Source: Thauera sp. JM12B12 (lineage in GTDB: Bacteria > Pseudomonadota > Gammaproteobacteria > Burkholderiales > Rhodocyclaceae). From it: DNA of 64,000 nucleotides. Positions 31,011 to 39,833 of the stretch are shown here, one piece after another (position 1 is the first letter of the stretch; the number at the start of each line of letters is the position of its first letter). The position numbers and the translations under genes are program-made. The notes below the pieces were generated by a model, which was not told where the DNA came from, did no database searches, and was given only the letters and a program-made list of their open reading frames with translations. The DNA lies in NCBI RefSeq assembly GCF_039614725.1, contig NZ_CP154859.1:1550001-1614000 (forward strand), read 5' to 3'.

Positions 31011-31787
31011 TCACACCGCGAAGCTCTGCACCAGCGAGCCGATCAGCAGGGTCCAGCCATCGACGAGCACGAACAGCATGATCTTGAACGGCAGCGACAC
31101 GATCACCGGCGACATCATCATCATGCCCATCGACATCAGCACCGAGGCCACGACCATGTCGATGATGATGAAGGGAATGAAGACGATGAAGCCGATCTGG
31201 AACGCGGTCTTCAGTTCGGAGGTGACGAAGGCGGGGATCACCACCCGCATCGGCAGGTCTTCGGCCTTCTCCACCGGCGGCAGCTTGGCCAGCCCGGCGA
31301 ACAGTTCGAGGTCGGGCTGGCGCACCTGCGCCAGCATGAAGGTCTTGACCGGCACCGAGGCGCGCTCGAGCGCCTGGTCGAACTGGATCTGGCCCTCGGA
31401 CATCGGCAGGTAGGCGTCGTTGTAAACCCGTTCGGCGACCGGCGCCATGATGAAGAAGGTGAGGAACAGCGCCAGCCCGAGCAGCACCTGGTTGGGTGGT
31501 GCGGTCTGCGTGCCCATGGCCTGACGCAGCAGCGAGAACACGATGAGGATGCGGGTGAAGCTGGTCATCATCAGCACCATGGCCGGGATGAAGCTCAGCA
31601 GCGTCATCAGCACCAGGGTCTGCAGCGTGAGGCTGTAGGTGGTGCCGCCGCCCGCGGTCTGCGTGGTGGTCACGGCCGGCAACGCCTGGGCCTGCGCGAG
31701 CAGGGGGAAGGCGCAGAGGATGAGGACAAGGGCAAGCTGCAGCAGGGCGGCATGGCCCGTGCCGCGCGACATGGGCGGGGGCGTCAT
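31011..31787 (-). CDS. fliP: flagellar export gate protein FliP
   Basis: FliP builds most of the export channel. The product has 258 residues with a cleavable signal ([17 protein letters not shown]), then [61 protein letters not shown], and late blocks [42 protein letters not shown]. The ATG at 31787 lies 4 bases after the fliO stop; 31802 and 31772 are alternatives. Confidence 0.96.
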   Translation of the reverse strand: MTPPPMSRGTGHAALLQLALVLILCAFPLLAQAQALPAVTTTQTAGGGTTYSLTLQTLVLMTLLSFIPAMVLMMTSFTRILIVFSLLRQAMGTQTAPPNQVLLGLALFLTFFIMAPVAERVYNDAYLPMSEGQIQFDQALERASVPVKTFMLAQVRQPDLELFAGLAKLPPVEKAEDLPMRVVIPAFVTSELKTAFQIGFIVFIPFIIIDMVVASVLMSMGMMMMSPVIVSLPFKIMLFVLVDGWTLLIGSLVQSFAV

Positions 31788-31791
31788 GCGC

Positions 31792-32184
31792 TCAGCCGGC
31801 ATTGCGGCGCTCCGTGGCCTGCTTCAGCCATGCGGCGAAGGCCTTGCCGCCGGGTGCGGCGGTTCCGGGCGCATCGGCCGGCAGCGGCAGTTCGCTGCGC
31901 TTCATGTCGTGCAGGCGGGTGACGCTGCCGGGCGCCACGCCGAGCACGAGCACCTGCTCGCCGAGCTCGACCAGCACCACGCGCTCGCGCGGCCCGACCG
32001 CGGCTGCGCCCAGCACCTTGATCGCCGCGCCGCCGCCGCGCGGCGCGCTCAGGCGGCGGATCACCCACAGGCAGGCGAACATCAGCGCGATGACGACCGC
32101 GAGGCCGAACATCATCTGCAGCACGCTGGCACCGAGCTCGGGGGCGGCGGCGCCAGCGCCGGTGGGGGCGGGCGGGGTGGTCAT
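31792..32184 (-). CDS. fliO: flagellar export accessory protein FliO
   Basis: FliO helps FliP assemble. The 130-residue product has one transmembrane segment ([27 protein letters not shown]) and a cytoplasmic domain with [38 protein letters not shown], the FliO signature. Its start overlaps the fliN stop in a TGATG arrangement. Confidence 0.93.
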   Translation of the reverse strand: MTTPPAPTGAGAAAPELGASVLQMMFGLAVVIALMFACLWVIRRLSAPRGGGAAIKVLGAAAVGPRERVVLVELGEQVLVLGVAPGSVTRLHDMKRSELPLPADAPGTAAPGGKAFAAWLKQATERRNAG

Positions 32185-32654
32185 CAGTTGCGGATCTTCC
32201 GCATGCGTTCGGCGGGGGTGATGATGTCGGTGAGGCGGATGCCGAACTTGTCGTTCACCACCACCACCTCGCCCTGCGCGATCAGCGTGCCGTTGACCAG
32301 CACGTCCATCGGCTCGCCGGCGAGACCGTCCAGTTCCACCACCGAGCCGTGCGCGAGCTGCAGCAGGTTGCGGATCGACAGCTTGGTGCGCCCCAGTTCC
32401 ACGGTGATCTGCACCGGGATGTCGAGGATCATGTCGAAGTCGTTGAGCGAGCCTGGCTTGGCGCCGCCGGCGCCGCCGCCGAAGTCTTCGAAGAGCTGGC
32501 TCGCAGGGCGCGCCTGGTAGGGCGAGTCGCCCATCGCAGCGGCCGCGAGCTCGGCGGCGACGCGGTCGGCCTCGCTGTCGTCGGTCTCGGCGGCGGCCTG
32601 CTCCTGCATGGCGGCTGCCCAGTCGTCGTCGGTAATCAGGTTTTCGTCAGCCAT
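32184..32654 (-). CDS. fliN: flagellar motor switch protein FliN
   Basis: FliN is a C-ring switch component. The 156-residue product has an acidic Ala-rich N-terminal half and the SpoA domain from about 85 on: DFDMILDIPVQITVELGRTKLSIRNLLQLAHGSVVELDGLAGEPMDVLVNGTLIAQGEVVVVNDKFGIRLTDI. The start at 32654 overlaps fliM by 8 bases. It lacks a CheC-type domain. Confidence 0.96.
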   Translation of the reverse strand: MADENLITDDDWAAAMQEQAAAETDDSEADRVAAELAAAAMGDSPYQARPASQLFEDFGGGAGGAKPGSLNDFDMILDIPVQITVELGRTKLSIRNLLQLAHGSVVELDGLAGEPMDVLVNGTLIAQGEVVVVNDKFGIRLTDIITPAERMRKIRN

Positions 32655-33657
32655 TCTGGCCTCCCGGAAGCTTTTGGGTGTCGGCCTCTTCGGGGCCGAT
32701 GAAGCGTTCGACCCGGACCGCGTAGCGGCCATTCTTGGTGCCGTGGTGGCAATCGAACACCGGCACGCCGTCGACTTCGGCCTGCAGCGTGGCGGGCACT
32801 TCGAGCGGGATCACGTCGCCCACGCGCATGTCCACGATGTCGCGCAGCGACACGCGCGCGGTGCCGAAATTGCAGGTGAGCTCGACCTCGGCGGTCTGCA
32901 GCTGCCTCGACAGCAGCTTGATCCAGCGCCGGTCCGAGGTCAGGTGATCGCTCTGCATCGTCGAGTAGAGCAGGTCGCGGATCGGCTCCAGCATCGAGTA
33001 CGGGAAGCAGATATGCATCTCGGCCTGCGCACCGCCGAGCTCGAGCGAGAAGCTGGTCGCCACCACCACCTCGGAGGGCGTGGCGATGTTGGCGAACTGG
33101 GAGTTCATCTCCGAGCGCACGTATTCGAGCTGCAGCTTGAACACCGGCGCCCACGCGCGGCCGTACTCGGTGAACACCACGTCGAGCATGCCCTGGATGA
33201 TGCGCTGCTCGGTGGGGGTGAAGTCGCGCCCCTCCACCCGGGTGTGGAAGCGGCCGTCGCCGCCGAACATGTTGTCGACGACGAGGAACACCAGGTTGGG
33301 GTCGAACACCACCAGCCCGGTGCCGCGCAGCGGCTTGGCGATGACCAGGTTGAGGTTGGTCGGCACCACCAGGTTGCGCACGAATTCGGCGTACTTCTGC
33401 ACCTTGATCGGCCCCACCGAGACCTCGGCGTTGCGGTGCATGTAGTTGAACAGGCCAATGCGCAGGTAGCGCGCGAAGCGCTCGTTGATGAGCTCCATGG
33501 TGGGCATGCGCCCACGCACAATGCGCTCCTGCGTCGCCAGGTTGTAGGGGCGGATCCCCTCCGTGGCCGCGTCGTCCGCGACGGGTTCGTCCGACTCCCC
33601 GGTGACGCCCCTGAGCAGGGCGTCCACTTCTTCCTGGGAGAGAAAGTCCGCGGCCAT
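32647..33657 (-). CDS. fliM: flagellar motor switch protein FliM
   Basis: FliM binds phosphorylated CheY and forms the C-ring. The 336-residue product begins MAADFLSQEEVDALLRGVTGE, the CheY-binding peptide, followed by a middle CheC-like domain (RMPTMELINERFARYLRIGLFNYMHRNAEVSVGPIKVQKYAEFVRNL) and a C-terminal SpoA domain. It implies a chemotaxis system, whose genes lie outside this window. Confidence 0.97.
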   Translation of the reverse strand: MAADFLSQEEVDALLRGVTGESDEPVADDAATEGIRPYNLATQERIVRGRMPTMELINERFARYLRIGLFNYMHRNAEVSVGPIKVQKYAEFVRNLVVPTNLNLVIAKPLRGTGLVVFDPNLVFLVVDNMFGGDGRFHTRVEGRDFTPTEQRIIQGMLDVVFTEYGRAWAPVFKLQLEYVRSEMNSQFANIATPSEVVVATSFSLELGGAQAEMHICFPYSMLEPIRDLLYSTMQSDHLTSDRRWIKLLSRQLQTAEVELTCNFGTARVSLRDIVDMRVGDVIPLEVPATLQAEVDGVPVFDCHHGTKNGRYAVRVERFIGPEEADTQKLPGGQNG

Positions 33658-33669
33658 GGCGGCGTACCC

Positions 33670-34245
33670 TTACTGGATGATGAACGAGGTAAACAGCACG
33701 GCCTGCACCGGGCCGTTGGGCACGGGATTGCCCGCGGCATCGCGCACCGGCTTGAACCCGAGCGCCTCGTTGGTCTGCTCGGTGATCGCCAGCGCGAGGG
33801 CCTGCCGGCCCTCGATGGTGGCGATCTCGGACGGCAGCTTGCTCGACAGCAGCAGGTTGATGCGGTGGCGGATCTCCGGCATGAAGGCCTTGAGCGTCGC
33901 GTCCATGGTCGCATCGGCGATGCGCAGCACGGCCACCACCTGGAGGTAGTGGTCGCCCTCGTCGCGGCGCAGATTGACGGTGAATGCGTCGAGCGGGATG
34001 AAGGTCGGCGGCTTGGTCAGGTCGACCGTGCCCGGCGTCTGCACCTGGGTGGGAGGCGGTGCCGCGGCTGCAGCGTGCTCCTCCGGCTCCTTGTCCTTGC
34101 CACCCTTGAGCAGCACCAGCGCACCGACCCCGACTGCGATCAGGATCAGCACCACGAGCAACACGATGACGATGATGAGGCCGAGCTTGCCCTTCTTCTT
34201 CGGGACGTCGTCGCCTTCTTCGGCTTTTGCCGGCGCCTTGGCCAT
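33670..34245 (-). CDS. fliL: flagellar basal body-associated protein FliL
   Basis: FliL surrounds the stator and supports torque. The 191-residue product has a lysine-rich cytoplasmic N-terminus, one transmembrane helix (LGLIIVIVLLVVLILIAVGVGALVLL), a Pro/Ala linker and the periplasmic stomatin-like domain (FTVNLRRDEGDHYLQVVAVLRIAD). The start at 34245 is chosen for a good AGGAGA site 6 bases before it. First gene of fliLMNOPQR. Confidence 0.95.
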   Translation of the reverse strand: MAKAPAKAEEGDDVPKKKGKLGLIIVIVLLVVLILIAVGVGALVLLKGGKDKEPEEHAAAAAPPPTQVQTPGTVDLTKPPTFIPLDAFTVNLRRDEGDHYLQVVAVLRIADATMDATLKAFMPEIRHRINLLLSSKLPSEIATIEGRQALALAITEQTNEALGFKPVRDAAGNPVPNGPVQAVLFTSFIIQ

Positions 34246-34338
34246 GCGAATCTCCTGTTTGACGGATTGAATTATCCGGGAGGATCGCACCAGCCCAAGC
34301 GCCGAAAAGTGGGGCAGAGCCGCCCCTATTCAAGCGCT

Positions 34339-35763
34339 TCAGGCGAAGGTGTCGACCATCCCTTGCTGCTGTCTGAGCCACACGCTGCCACTGCCGGCGG
34401 CACCGGTGGCACCCTCTGCACGTTCGGCAGCGCTGCCCGCGCCGCGTCCGCTACGTCCTTCCTGGCCGTCGCCGCCCGCGCCCTGCTGAGAGGTGCTCAC
34501 GTTGGCGTCACCCAGCATGATGCCGGCCTGCTGCAGCACCTCGCGCAGTTGCGGCATCGCACGCTCGAGCGCATCGCGCGCGGCCTGGCTGGAGGCGATG
34601 AACTGCGCCGTGGTCTGGTCGCCGTTGAGGTTGATCGAGACCTCCAGCTTGCCCAGGTTCGGCGGCGTCAGCACCAGCTCGGCCTTGCTCTCCGCGCGGC
34701 CGAGCATCCAGCGCACCTGGTTGCCCACGTCCTCGGCCCAGGCCGGCTGGTTCGCGGGCGTGTGCACCGGCAGTTGCGGCGTCGCGGGCTGGGGCGGCGG
34801 CGCGTGACGCAGCAGTTGTGCGGCGGCGTGCACATTCACGGCATGTCCCGCTTGCGGCGTCGAGACGCTGCCGGGTTCGCCCTGCAGGGCCTGGATCGCC
34901 TGGCCCGACGCGCCACGGTTGCTCACCACGGCAGCTGCCAGCTCGCGCCCCTGAAGGAGGAAGCCAGGGGTGGCCACGCCACGCCCGCCCCCCTCGGCCG
35001 ATGTATCGAATTTCGGCATCAGGCCGGAATTCTGTAGGGCACGGCCCTTGTCGTCGCCAACGAGCGCCGTGCCTTCGCTTGCATCGCCCTCGGCGGCAGG
35101 CTCGCGCCTCCCGCTGAGGAGGGCGGCAATCGCTGCCGGCAGGCCGGCAAGTGCTGCCGGGTCGGTAGGCGAGCTTGCCGCCGCGCCGGCAAGGGCATCG
35201 ACGACCGCTCCGCCCGCCGCAGCGGCAGCGGCGTCGAGGCTCTCGGTGGCGGCGGCGATGATCGCACCCGCGCCGTCCCGTGCCACAGACTCGGCCTCCG
35301 CAGTCGCGGCGTCTGCGCGTGTCTCGTCGGCGCTGCCTTCCGCCTGGGCGGATTCCTCGCCTGCGGCGGCATCCCGGCTGCCCTTCGCAGCGGTGGTGCC
35401 GCCTTCGGCGTCGGCCCCCTTGGCGGCGGGCTCGCCGTTCTCCGTGGACGAGCGCTGTTCGGACGGGCGGCTCTCGGCAGTCTGGGTCGGCTCCCGCACA
35501 GGCTCGCGTTCGGGCTGGCGTGTCTGCTCGGGCGTGCGTGTGGGCTCCGGCTCGCGCCGGGGTTCGGGAGCGGGCGATGGATTCGCGCGCGCGGCACCCG
35601 AGCCCTGGCTGGCGGTGTTCATCTGGTTCTGCAGCGTGCGCGAGAAGGTGTCGGACGCGGCGCCGAGGCCTTCGATGCCGAGTACGCCGGCGCGCGCCGA
35701 CGGCACCGTGATGCGCAGGTTCAGGCTGCCGGCGAGACTGGAGGTGGGGAGCGATGAAGACAT
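34339..35763 (-). CDS. fliK: flagellar hook-length control protein FliK
   Basis: FliK measures the hook and triggers the FlhB switch. The 474-residue product has a long low-complexity N-terminal part (Glu/Arg/Pro/Ala) and the conserved C-terminal domain from about 325: QVRWMLGRAESKAELVLTPPNLGKLEVSINLNGDQTTAQFIASSQAARDALERAMPQLREVLQQAGI. The region of about 200-215 carries the tandem palindromes at 35124-35159. A second FliK-like gene lies at 47095-48384. Confidence 0.92.
   Translation of the reverse strand: MSSSLPTSSLAGSLNLRITVPSARAGVLGIEGLGAASDTFSRTLQNQMNTASQGSGAARANPSPAPEPRREPEPTRTPEQTRQPEREPVREPTQTAESRPSEQRSSTENGEPAAKGADAEGGTTAAKGSRDAAAGEESAQAEGSADETRADAATAEAESVARDGAGAIIAAATESLDAAAAAAGGAVVDALAGAAASSPTDPAALAGLPAAIAALLSGRREPAAEGDASEGTALVGDDKGRALQNSGLMPKFDTSAEGGGRGVATPGFLLQGRELAAAVVSNRGASGQAIQALQGEPGSVSTPQAGHAVNVHAAAQLLRHAPPPQPATPQLPVHTPANQPAWAEDVGNQVRWMLGRAESKAELVLTPPNLGKLEVSINLNGDQTTAQFIASSQAARDALERAMPQLREVLQQAGIMLGDANVSTSQQGAGGDGQEGRSGRGAGSAAERAEGATGAAGSGSVWLRQQQGMVDTFA
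35124..35159. promoter_or_regulatory. tandem CGGCA-N5-TGCCG palindromes in fliK
   Basis: Two perfect palindromes at 35124-35138 and 35145-35159; the second extends to CCGGCA-N5-TGCCGG (35144-35160). Their centres are exactly 21 bp apart, two helical turns. They lie in the low-complexity part of fliK. A function as paired operator sites is inferred from the same geometry seen in fleR. Confidence 0.45.
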
Positions 35764-35879
35764 GGTGAAAGGCCTCTCGTGGGCTGGATGCGGTGGATCG
35801 CGGACGATCCGACAGTCAGCTCAAAGCAAGCCCCATGCCATGTGAGATGCGCGATCTCCGCCGCGGACGCCGGCTCGCC

Positions 35880-36323
35880 TCATTGCTCCTCGCCCGGGCT
35901 GCGACGGGCGGCGTGCTCGTCGGACTGCTTCTGCTCCTGGCGTGCCTCGCGGCGGTTGAGCACCTGCTGGTGGCGCTGCGACAGCGTGTCGAAGGCCTTG
36001 AGCTTGGTGCGCTGGGCGAGCCACGCCTGCTGGCCCTCGACGGTCTTGGCCCGCGACTGCTCGACGATCTTGCGCTGCATGCCGATGGCGTCGTCGAGCT
36101 TGTTGATGAAGGCGCTGTAGTTGCGCCAGGCGTCGGGGCTGAGGCCGTCGCGTGCGGCCTGCACGAAGCGTTCGTTGTACTCCTGGCGGTACTCCTCGAG
36201 CATGCGCAGCTTCTGCTCGAGATCGCGCTCGGCAGCCACGAGTTCGCCGAGCTTGCGCGCCGCTTCGTCGGTACGGGTCTGGGCGAGATCAAGCAGGGGC
36301 TGAAGGTGAAAGCGCGCGGTCAT
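35880..36323 (-). CDS. fliJ: flagellar export coiled-coil protein FliJ
   Basis: FliJ is the central stalk of the FliHI export ATPase. The 147-residue product is one long antiparallel coiled coil, rich in Arg, Gln, Glu and Leu (FHLQPLLDLAQTRTDEAARKLGELVAAERDLEQKLRMLEEYRQEY). I chose the ATG at 36323 because MTARFHLQPLLDLA is the usual start. Position between fliI and fliK supports the call. Confidence 0.93.
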   Translation of the reverse strand: MTARFHLQPLLDLAQTRTDEAARKLGELVAAERDLEQKLRMLEEYRQEYNERFVQAARDGLSPDAWRNYSAFINKLDDAIGMQRKIVEQSRAKTVEGQQAWLAQRTKLKAFDTLSQRHQQVLNRREARQEQKQSDEHAARRSPGEEQ

Positions 36324-36453
36324 CGGATGTGGATTTCTCGAAACGGGGAGTAGCGGTCGGGATTCTAGCCCGTGCTGCTCCGCCACGATGCGGACTTATG
36401 TCATGGTCAGCGCCGACCGGACCGGACGCGCAGTCCCGTGGGAGCAACTGTCT

Positions 36454-36521
36454 GTGGGAGCGGCCTTGGCCGCGAATATTGAATGCGGGACCGCTGCGTT
36501 CGCGGGCAAGTCCGCTCCCAC
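36454..36521. repeat. REP-like inverted repeat, copy 1
   Basis: Imperfect inverted repeat with 23-base arms: GTGGGAGCGG...CCGCGAA at 36454-36476 and TTCGCGGGCAAG...CTCCCAC at 36499-36521. It lies between fliJ and fliI. Related copies are at 44520-44587 and 58256-58323. The arm sequence resembles the REP family well known from Pseudomonas. The short GTGGGAG at 36439 just before it may be a remnant. Confidence 0.75.
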
Positions 36522-36552
36522 GGTGCCGCGCGCCCGCGGCGTCACTCACTTC

Positions 36553-37947
36553 TCAAGAGAACACCTGCGCCAGTTTCTGCAGCGCGCCCTCGTAGGTCTC
36601 GTGTTCCTGGATCCCCTGCTGCAGGAAGGCTTCGAGCTTGGGATAGAGCTTGACCGCCATGTCCAGCAGCGGGTCGCCACCGGGCTGGTAGGCGCCGACC
36701 GCGATGAGGTCGCGCGAGCGCTGATAGCGCGAGAAGAACTGCTTGAACTGGCGTACCACGTTGAAGTGGTCGTCACCCACCAGGTTGTGCATCGCGCGCG
36801 AGATCGACTGCTCGATGTCGATCGCCGGGTAGTGGCCCTGGTCGGCCAGGCTGCGCGAGAGCACGAAGTGGCCGTCGAGGATGGCGCGTGCCGAGTCTGC
36901 GATCGGGTCCTGCTGGTCGTCGCCCTCGGCGAGCACGGTGTAGAAGGCGGTGATCGATCCGCCGCCCTCGGGGCCGTTGCCGGCACGCTCGACGAGCGCC
37001 GGCAGGCGGGCGAACACGCTCGGCGGGTAGCCCCGCGTGACCGGGGGCTCGCCGATCGCGAGCGCGATCTCGCGCTGAGCCATCGCATAGCGGGTCAGCG
37101 AGTCCATGATCAGCAGCACCTGTTTGCCCTGGTCGCGGAAATACTCCGCCACCGTGGTGGCGTAGGCAGCGCCCTGCATGCGCATCAGCGGGCTGGTGTC
37201 GGCGGGGGCAGCGACCACCACCGAGCGCGCCAGGCCCTCGGGGCCGAGGCTCTGCTCGATGAACTCCTTGACCTCGCGGCCGCGCTCGCCGATCAGGCCG
37301 ACCACGATGACGTCGGCCTCGGTGTAGCGCGCCATCATGCCGATCAGGACGGACTTGCCCACGCCCGAGCCGGCGAAGAGGCCGAGGCGCTGGCCGCGGC
37401 CGACGGTGAGCAGCGCATTGATCGCGCGCACGCCTACGTCCAGCGGCTGGGCGATCGGTGCGCGTGCGAGCGGGTTGATCGGCCGCCCCTGCAGCGAGCG
37501 CGTCTCCTGGGTGGCGAGCGGCCCCTGGCCATCGAGCGGGCGGCCTGCGCCGTCGACCACGCGACCGAGCAGGGCATCGCCCACCGGCAGATGCTTGGCG
37601 CGATCGGCGGCGCGCCGGCGCGGGCCGATGCGCTTGCCCGGGACCAGGCGCGGCACGCCGACTTCCATCGGCAGCACGCGTGCGCCCGGCGCCAGGCCGA
37701 AGACGTCGTCGGTGGGCATCATGTACAGCTTGTCGCCGTTGAAGCCGACCACTTCCGCCTCCACCGCACCGCCGCCGGGCACCAGGATGCGGCAGCCGGA
37801 GCCGAGCGGCAGCTTGATGCCGGCGGCCTCCATGACGAGGCCGTTGATGCGGGTGAGGCGGCCGGAGACTTCGAGCGGATTGCAGCTCTCGACCAGGCGT
37901 CGGCCGTCGCTGAGGAAGTTGCGCCACAGGGTGTCGCGCGGGGTCAT
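36553..37947 (-). CDS. fliI: flagellum-specific export ATPase FliI
   Basis: FliI is the F1-beta-like ATPase that powers unfolding and entry of export substrates. The 464-residue length is normal. Visible are the P-loop [17 protein letters not shown], Walker [42 protein letters not shown], and [22 protein letters not shown]. Start at 37947 ([15 protein letters not shown]) overlaps fliH by 4 bases, so translation is likely coupled. Confidence 0.97.
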   Translation of the reverse strand: MTPRDTLWRNFLSDGRRLVESCNPLEVSGRLTRINGLVMEAAGIKLPLGSGCRILVPGGGAVEAEVVGFNGDKLYMMPTDDVFGLAPGARVLPMEVGVPRLVPGKRIGPRRRAADRAKHLPVGDALLGRVVDGAGRPLDGQGPLATQETRSLQGRPINPLARAPIAQPLDVGVRAINALLTVGRGQRLGLFAGSGVGKSVLIGMMARYTEADVIVVGLIGERGREVKEFIEQSLGPEGLARSVVVAAPADTSPLMRMQGAAYATTVAEYFRDQGKQVLLIMDSLTRYAMAQREIALAIGEPPVTRGYPPSVFARLPALVERAGNGPEGGGSITAFYTVLAEGDDQQDPIADSARAILDGHFVLSRSLADQGHYPAIDIEQSISRAMHNLVGDDHFNVVRQFKQFFSRYQRSRDLIAVGAYQPGGDPLLDMAVKLYPKLEAFLQQGIQEHETYEGALQKLAQVFS

Positions 37948-38795
37948 GCGGGCGGATTCCCGGCTTCGTCCGTGGGGACCTGCCAGCGCGCGCGCTCGTG
38001 GCCGATCGACTCGAGCACCCGGCGCCAGCGCGTCTCCAGGGTCGCGTCGACCTGCGCGCCCTGGCCGTCGATGCGGCATTCGCCGCGCTGCAGGAGCGCG
38101 TCTTCCTGCAGGCGGTGGCCCGCGTGGGCCAGCTGGTCGCCGAGGTGCTGGCGCACGAGCGCGAGGTCGTCGGGGTGAAGATGGATCTGGGCGTGGCCTT
38201 GCGGCAGCTGCAGCAGGGCGCCGCGTACGGTCTCGAGCACGGTCTCGGGGTGCGCCTCGAGCGTGAGCCTGACCATGCGCCGGGCCATCTCGATGGCGAG
38301 CGCCATCAGCTCCTCGGCGACCTCGCCATCGAGCGCCTGGAGCGCCGCGTCGAGACCGTCGGCAAGCCCGGCGAGGCGCGCTGCCTCGGCCTCGGCGCTT
38401 GCCTTGCCTTGCGCATGACCTTCCGCGCGCCCGGCCTCCAGTCCTTCGGCGTAGCCGGCACGACGGCCCTCCTCGAATCCGGCGAGGCGCACCTCCTCGT
38501 GCATGCGCTCGATCTCCTCCGCGGTCGGCAGATGGAAGTCGGGCGGAAGCGTGAGCTCGGGTGCGGCCTGCGGCGGGGGCGAGCCCGCCTGTGGCGAGGC
38601 GGGCGGGGTGGCCGGCGAGCCGGTGCCCGGCGCCTGCGGCGGCGTGCCCGCAGCCGACGTGCCGGGGCCTGGCGTCTGTGCGCTGCCCGGCCGGCGCACC
38701 CCGCCGCCCGCGCTGCCCTCGCCCGCCTCGGCATCGAAATCGGCAGGCTCCCAGCGCCGGTAGGCGCCGACCGCCTGGTGGCGGGATACGCTCAT
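37944..38795 (-). CDS. fliH: flagellar export ATPase regulator FliH
   Basis: FliH binds FliI and the C-ring. The 283-residue product has a Pro/Gly/Ala-rich N-terminus (about 25-85), a helix with the characteristic GxxxG repeats ([25 protein letters not shown], about 105-130), and a C-terminal globular domain ([41 protein letters not shown]). It is longer than Salmonella FliH (235) because of the N-terminal extension. Confidence 0.93.
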   Translation of the reverse strand: MSVSRHQAVGAYRRWEPADFDAEAGEGSAGGGVRRPGSAQTPGPGTSAAGTPPQAPGTGSPATPPASPQAGSPPPQAAPELTLPPDFHLPTAEEIERMHEEVRLAGFEEGRRAGYAEGLEAGRAEGHAQGKASAEAEAARLAGLADGLDAALQALDGEVAEELMALAIEMARRMVRLTLEAHPETVLETVRGALLQLPQGHAQIHLHPDDLALVRQHLGDQLAHAGHRLQEDALLQRGECRIDGQGAQVDATLETRWRRVLESIGHERARWQVPTDEAGNPPA

Positions 38796-38831
38796 GCCCG
38801 GCTCCGGGAGGTGCGCCCGCGCGTCGTGGGC

Positions 38832-39833
38832 TTAAACGAAGCCATCGTCTCCGCCCTTGCCGCCGAGCATCACCTGGCCTTCCTCGGCCAGGCGGCGCAC
38901 GGTCTTGAGGATTTCCTTCTGCTCGGCCTCGACCTCGGACAGGCGCACCGGACCGCGCGCCTCCAGGTCCTCGCGCAGCATTTCGGCGGCGCGCGTGGAC
39001 ATGTTCTTGAAGATCTTCTCGCGCAGCTCGGGCGGCGCGCCCTTCAGGGCGATGATCAGCGAGTCGGACTGCACCTCGCGCAGGATGGTCTGGATGCCGC
39101 GGTCGTCGATGTCGATGAGGTTCTCGAACACGAACATCTCGTCGAGGATCTTCTGCGCCAGCTCCGGATCGTATTCGCGCACGTTGTCGATGACCGCCGT
39201 TTCCGCGCTCGAGCCGACGAAGTTGAGGATCTCCGCCGCGTGGCGCACGCCGCCCATCGCCGCCTTCTTCACCGACGAGGCGCCCGACAGCATGCGGGTG
39301 AGGGCATCGTTGAGCTCCTTCAGGGCCGCCGGCTGCACGCCATCCAGGGTGGCGATGCGCAGCACCACGTCGTTGCGCAGACGGTCGCTGAAGTGCTTGA
39401 GGATGTCGCCGGCCTGGTCGTATTCGAGGTGCACGAGGATGGTGGCGATGATCTGCGGGTGTTCGTTCTTGATCAGGTCGGCCGCGGTGGCGGCATCCAT
39501 CCATTTCAGGCTCTCGATGCCGGCGGTGTCCGAGCCGCTCACCATGCGCGACAGGATGTGGCCGGCGCGCTCGTCGCCGAGCGCCTTGGTCAGCATCTCG
39601 CGCAGCTGATCCTGGTCGGGCTGGATCATCGCGCCCTTGCCGAACTCCTCGATGAGTGCGGTGAGCACCGGCTCGACCGCGCTGCGCGCCTGGGCCGGCA
39701 TCTCGGACATCTTCAGGCTCAGCTTCTGTACCTCGCGCGGCCCGAGCTGGCGCAGCACGCCGGCCGCGGCGTCGGGACCGAGCGACATCAGCAGCAGGGC
39801 GGCCTTTTCCAGGCCCTCTTCAGGCGTCGTCAC
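38832..39833 (-). CDS. fliG: flagellar motor switch protein FliG
   Basis: FliG couples the C-ring to the stator. The 333-residue product has N, middle and C domains; visible blocks are [35 protein letters not shown], the [22 protein letters not shown] motif, and the C-terminal torque helix [53 protein letters not shown] with conserved charged residues. Overlaps fliF by 4 bases. Confidence 0.97.
   Translation of the reverse strand: MTTPEEGLEKAALLLMSLGPDAAAGVLRQLGPREVQKLSLKMSEMPAQARSAVEPVLTALIEEFGKGAMIQPDQDQLREMLTKALGDERAGHILSRMVSGSDTAGIESLKWMDAATAADLIKNEHPQIIATILVHLEYDQAGDILKHFSDRLRNDVVLRIATLDGVQPAALKELNDALTRMLSGASSVKKAAMGGVRHAAEILNFVGSSAETAVIDNVREYDPELAQKILDEMFVFENLIDIDDRGIQTILREVQSDSLIIALKGAPPELREKIFKNMSTRAAEMLREDLEARGPVRLSEVEAEQKEILKTVRRLAEEGQVMLGGKGGDDGFV

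Noticed and set aside
34296..34320. Hairpin GGGGC-N6-GCCCC between fliL and fliK as a terminator
   Set aside because: The stem is only five base pairs, with no T-run; too weak to claim.
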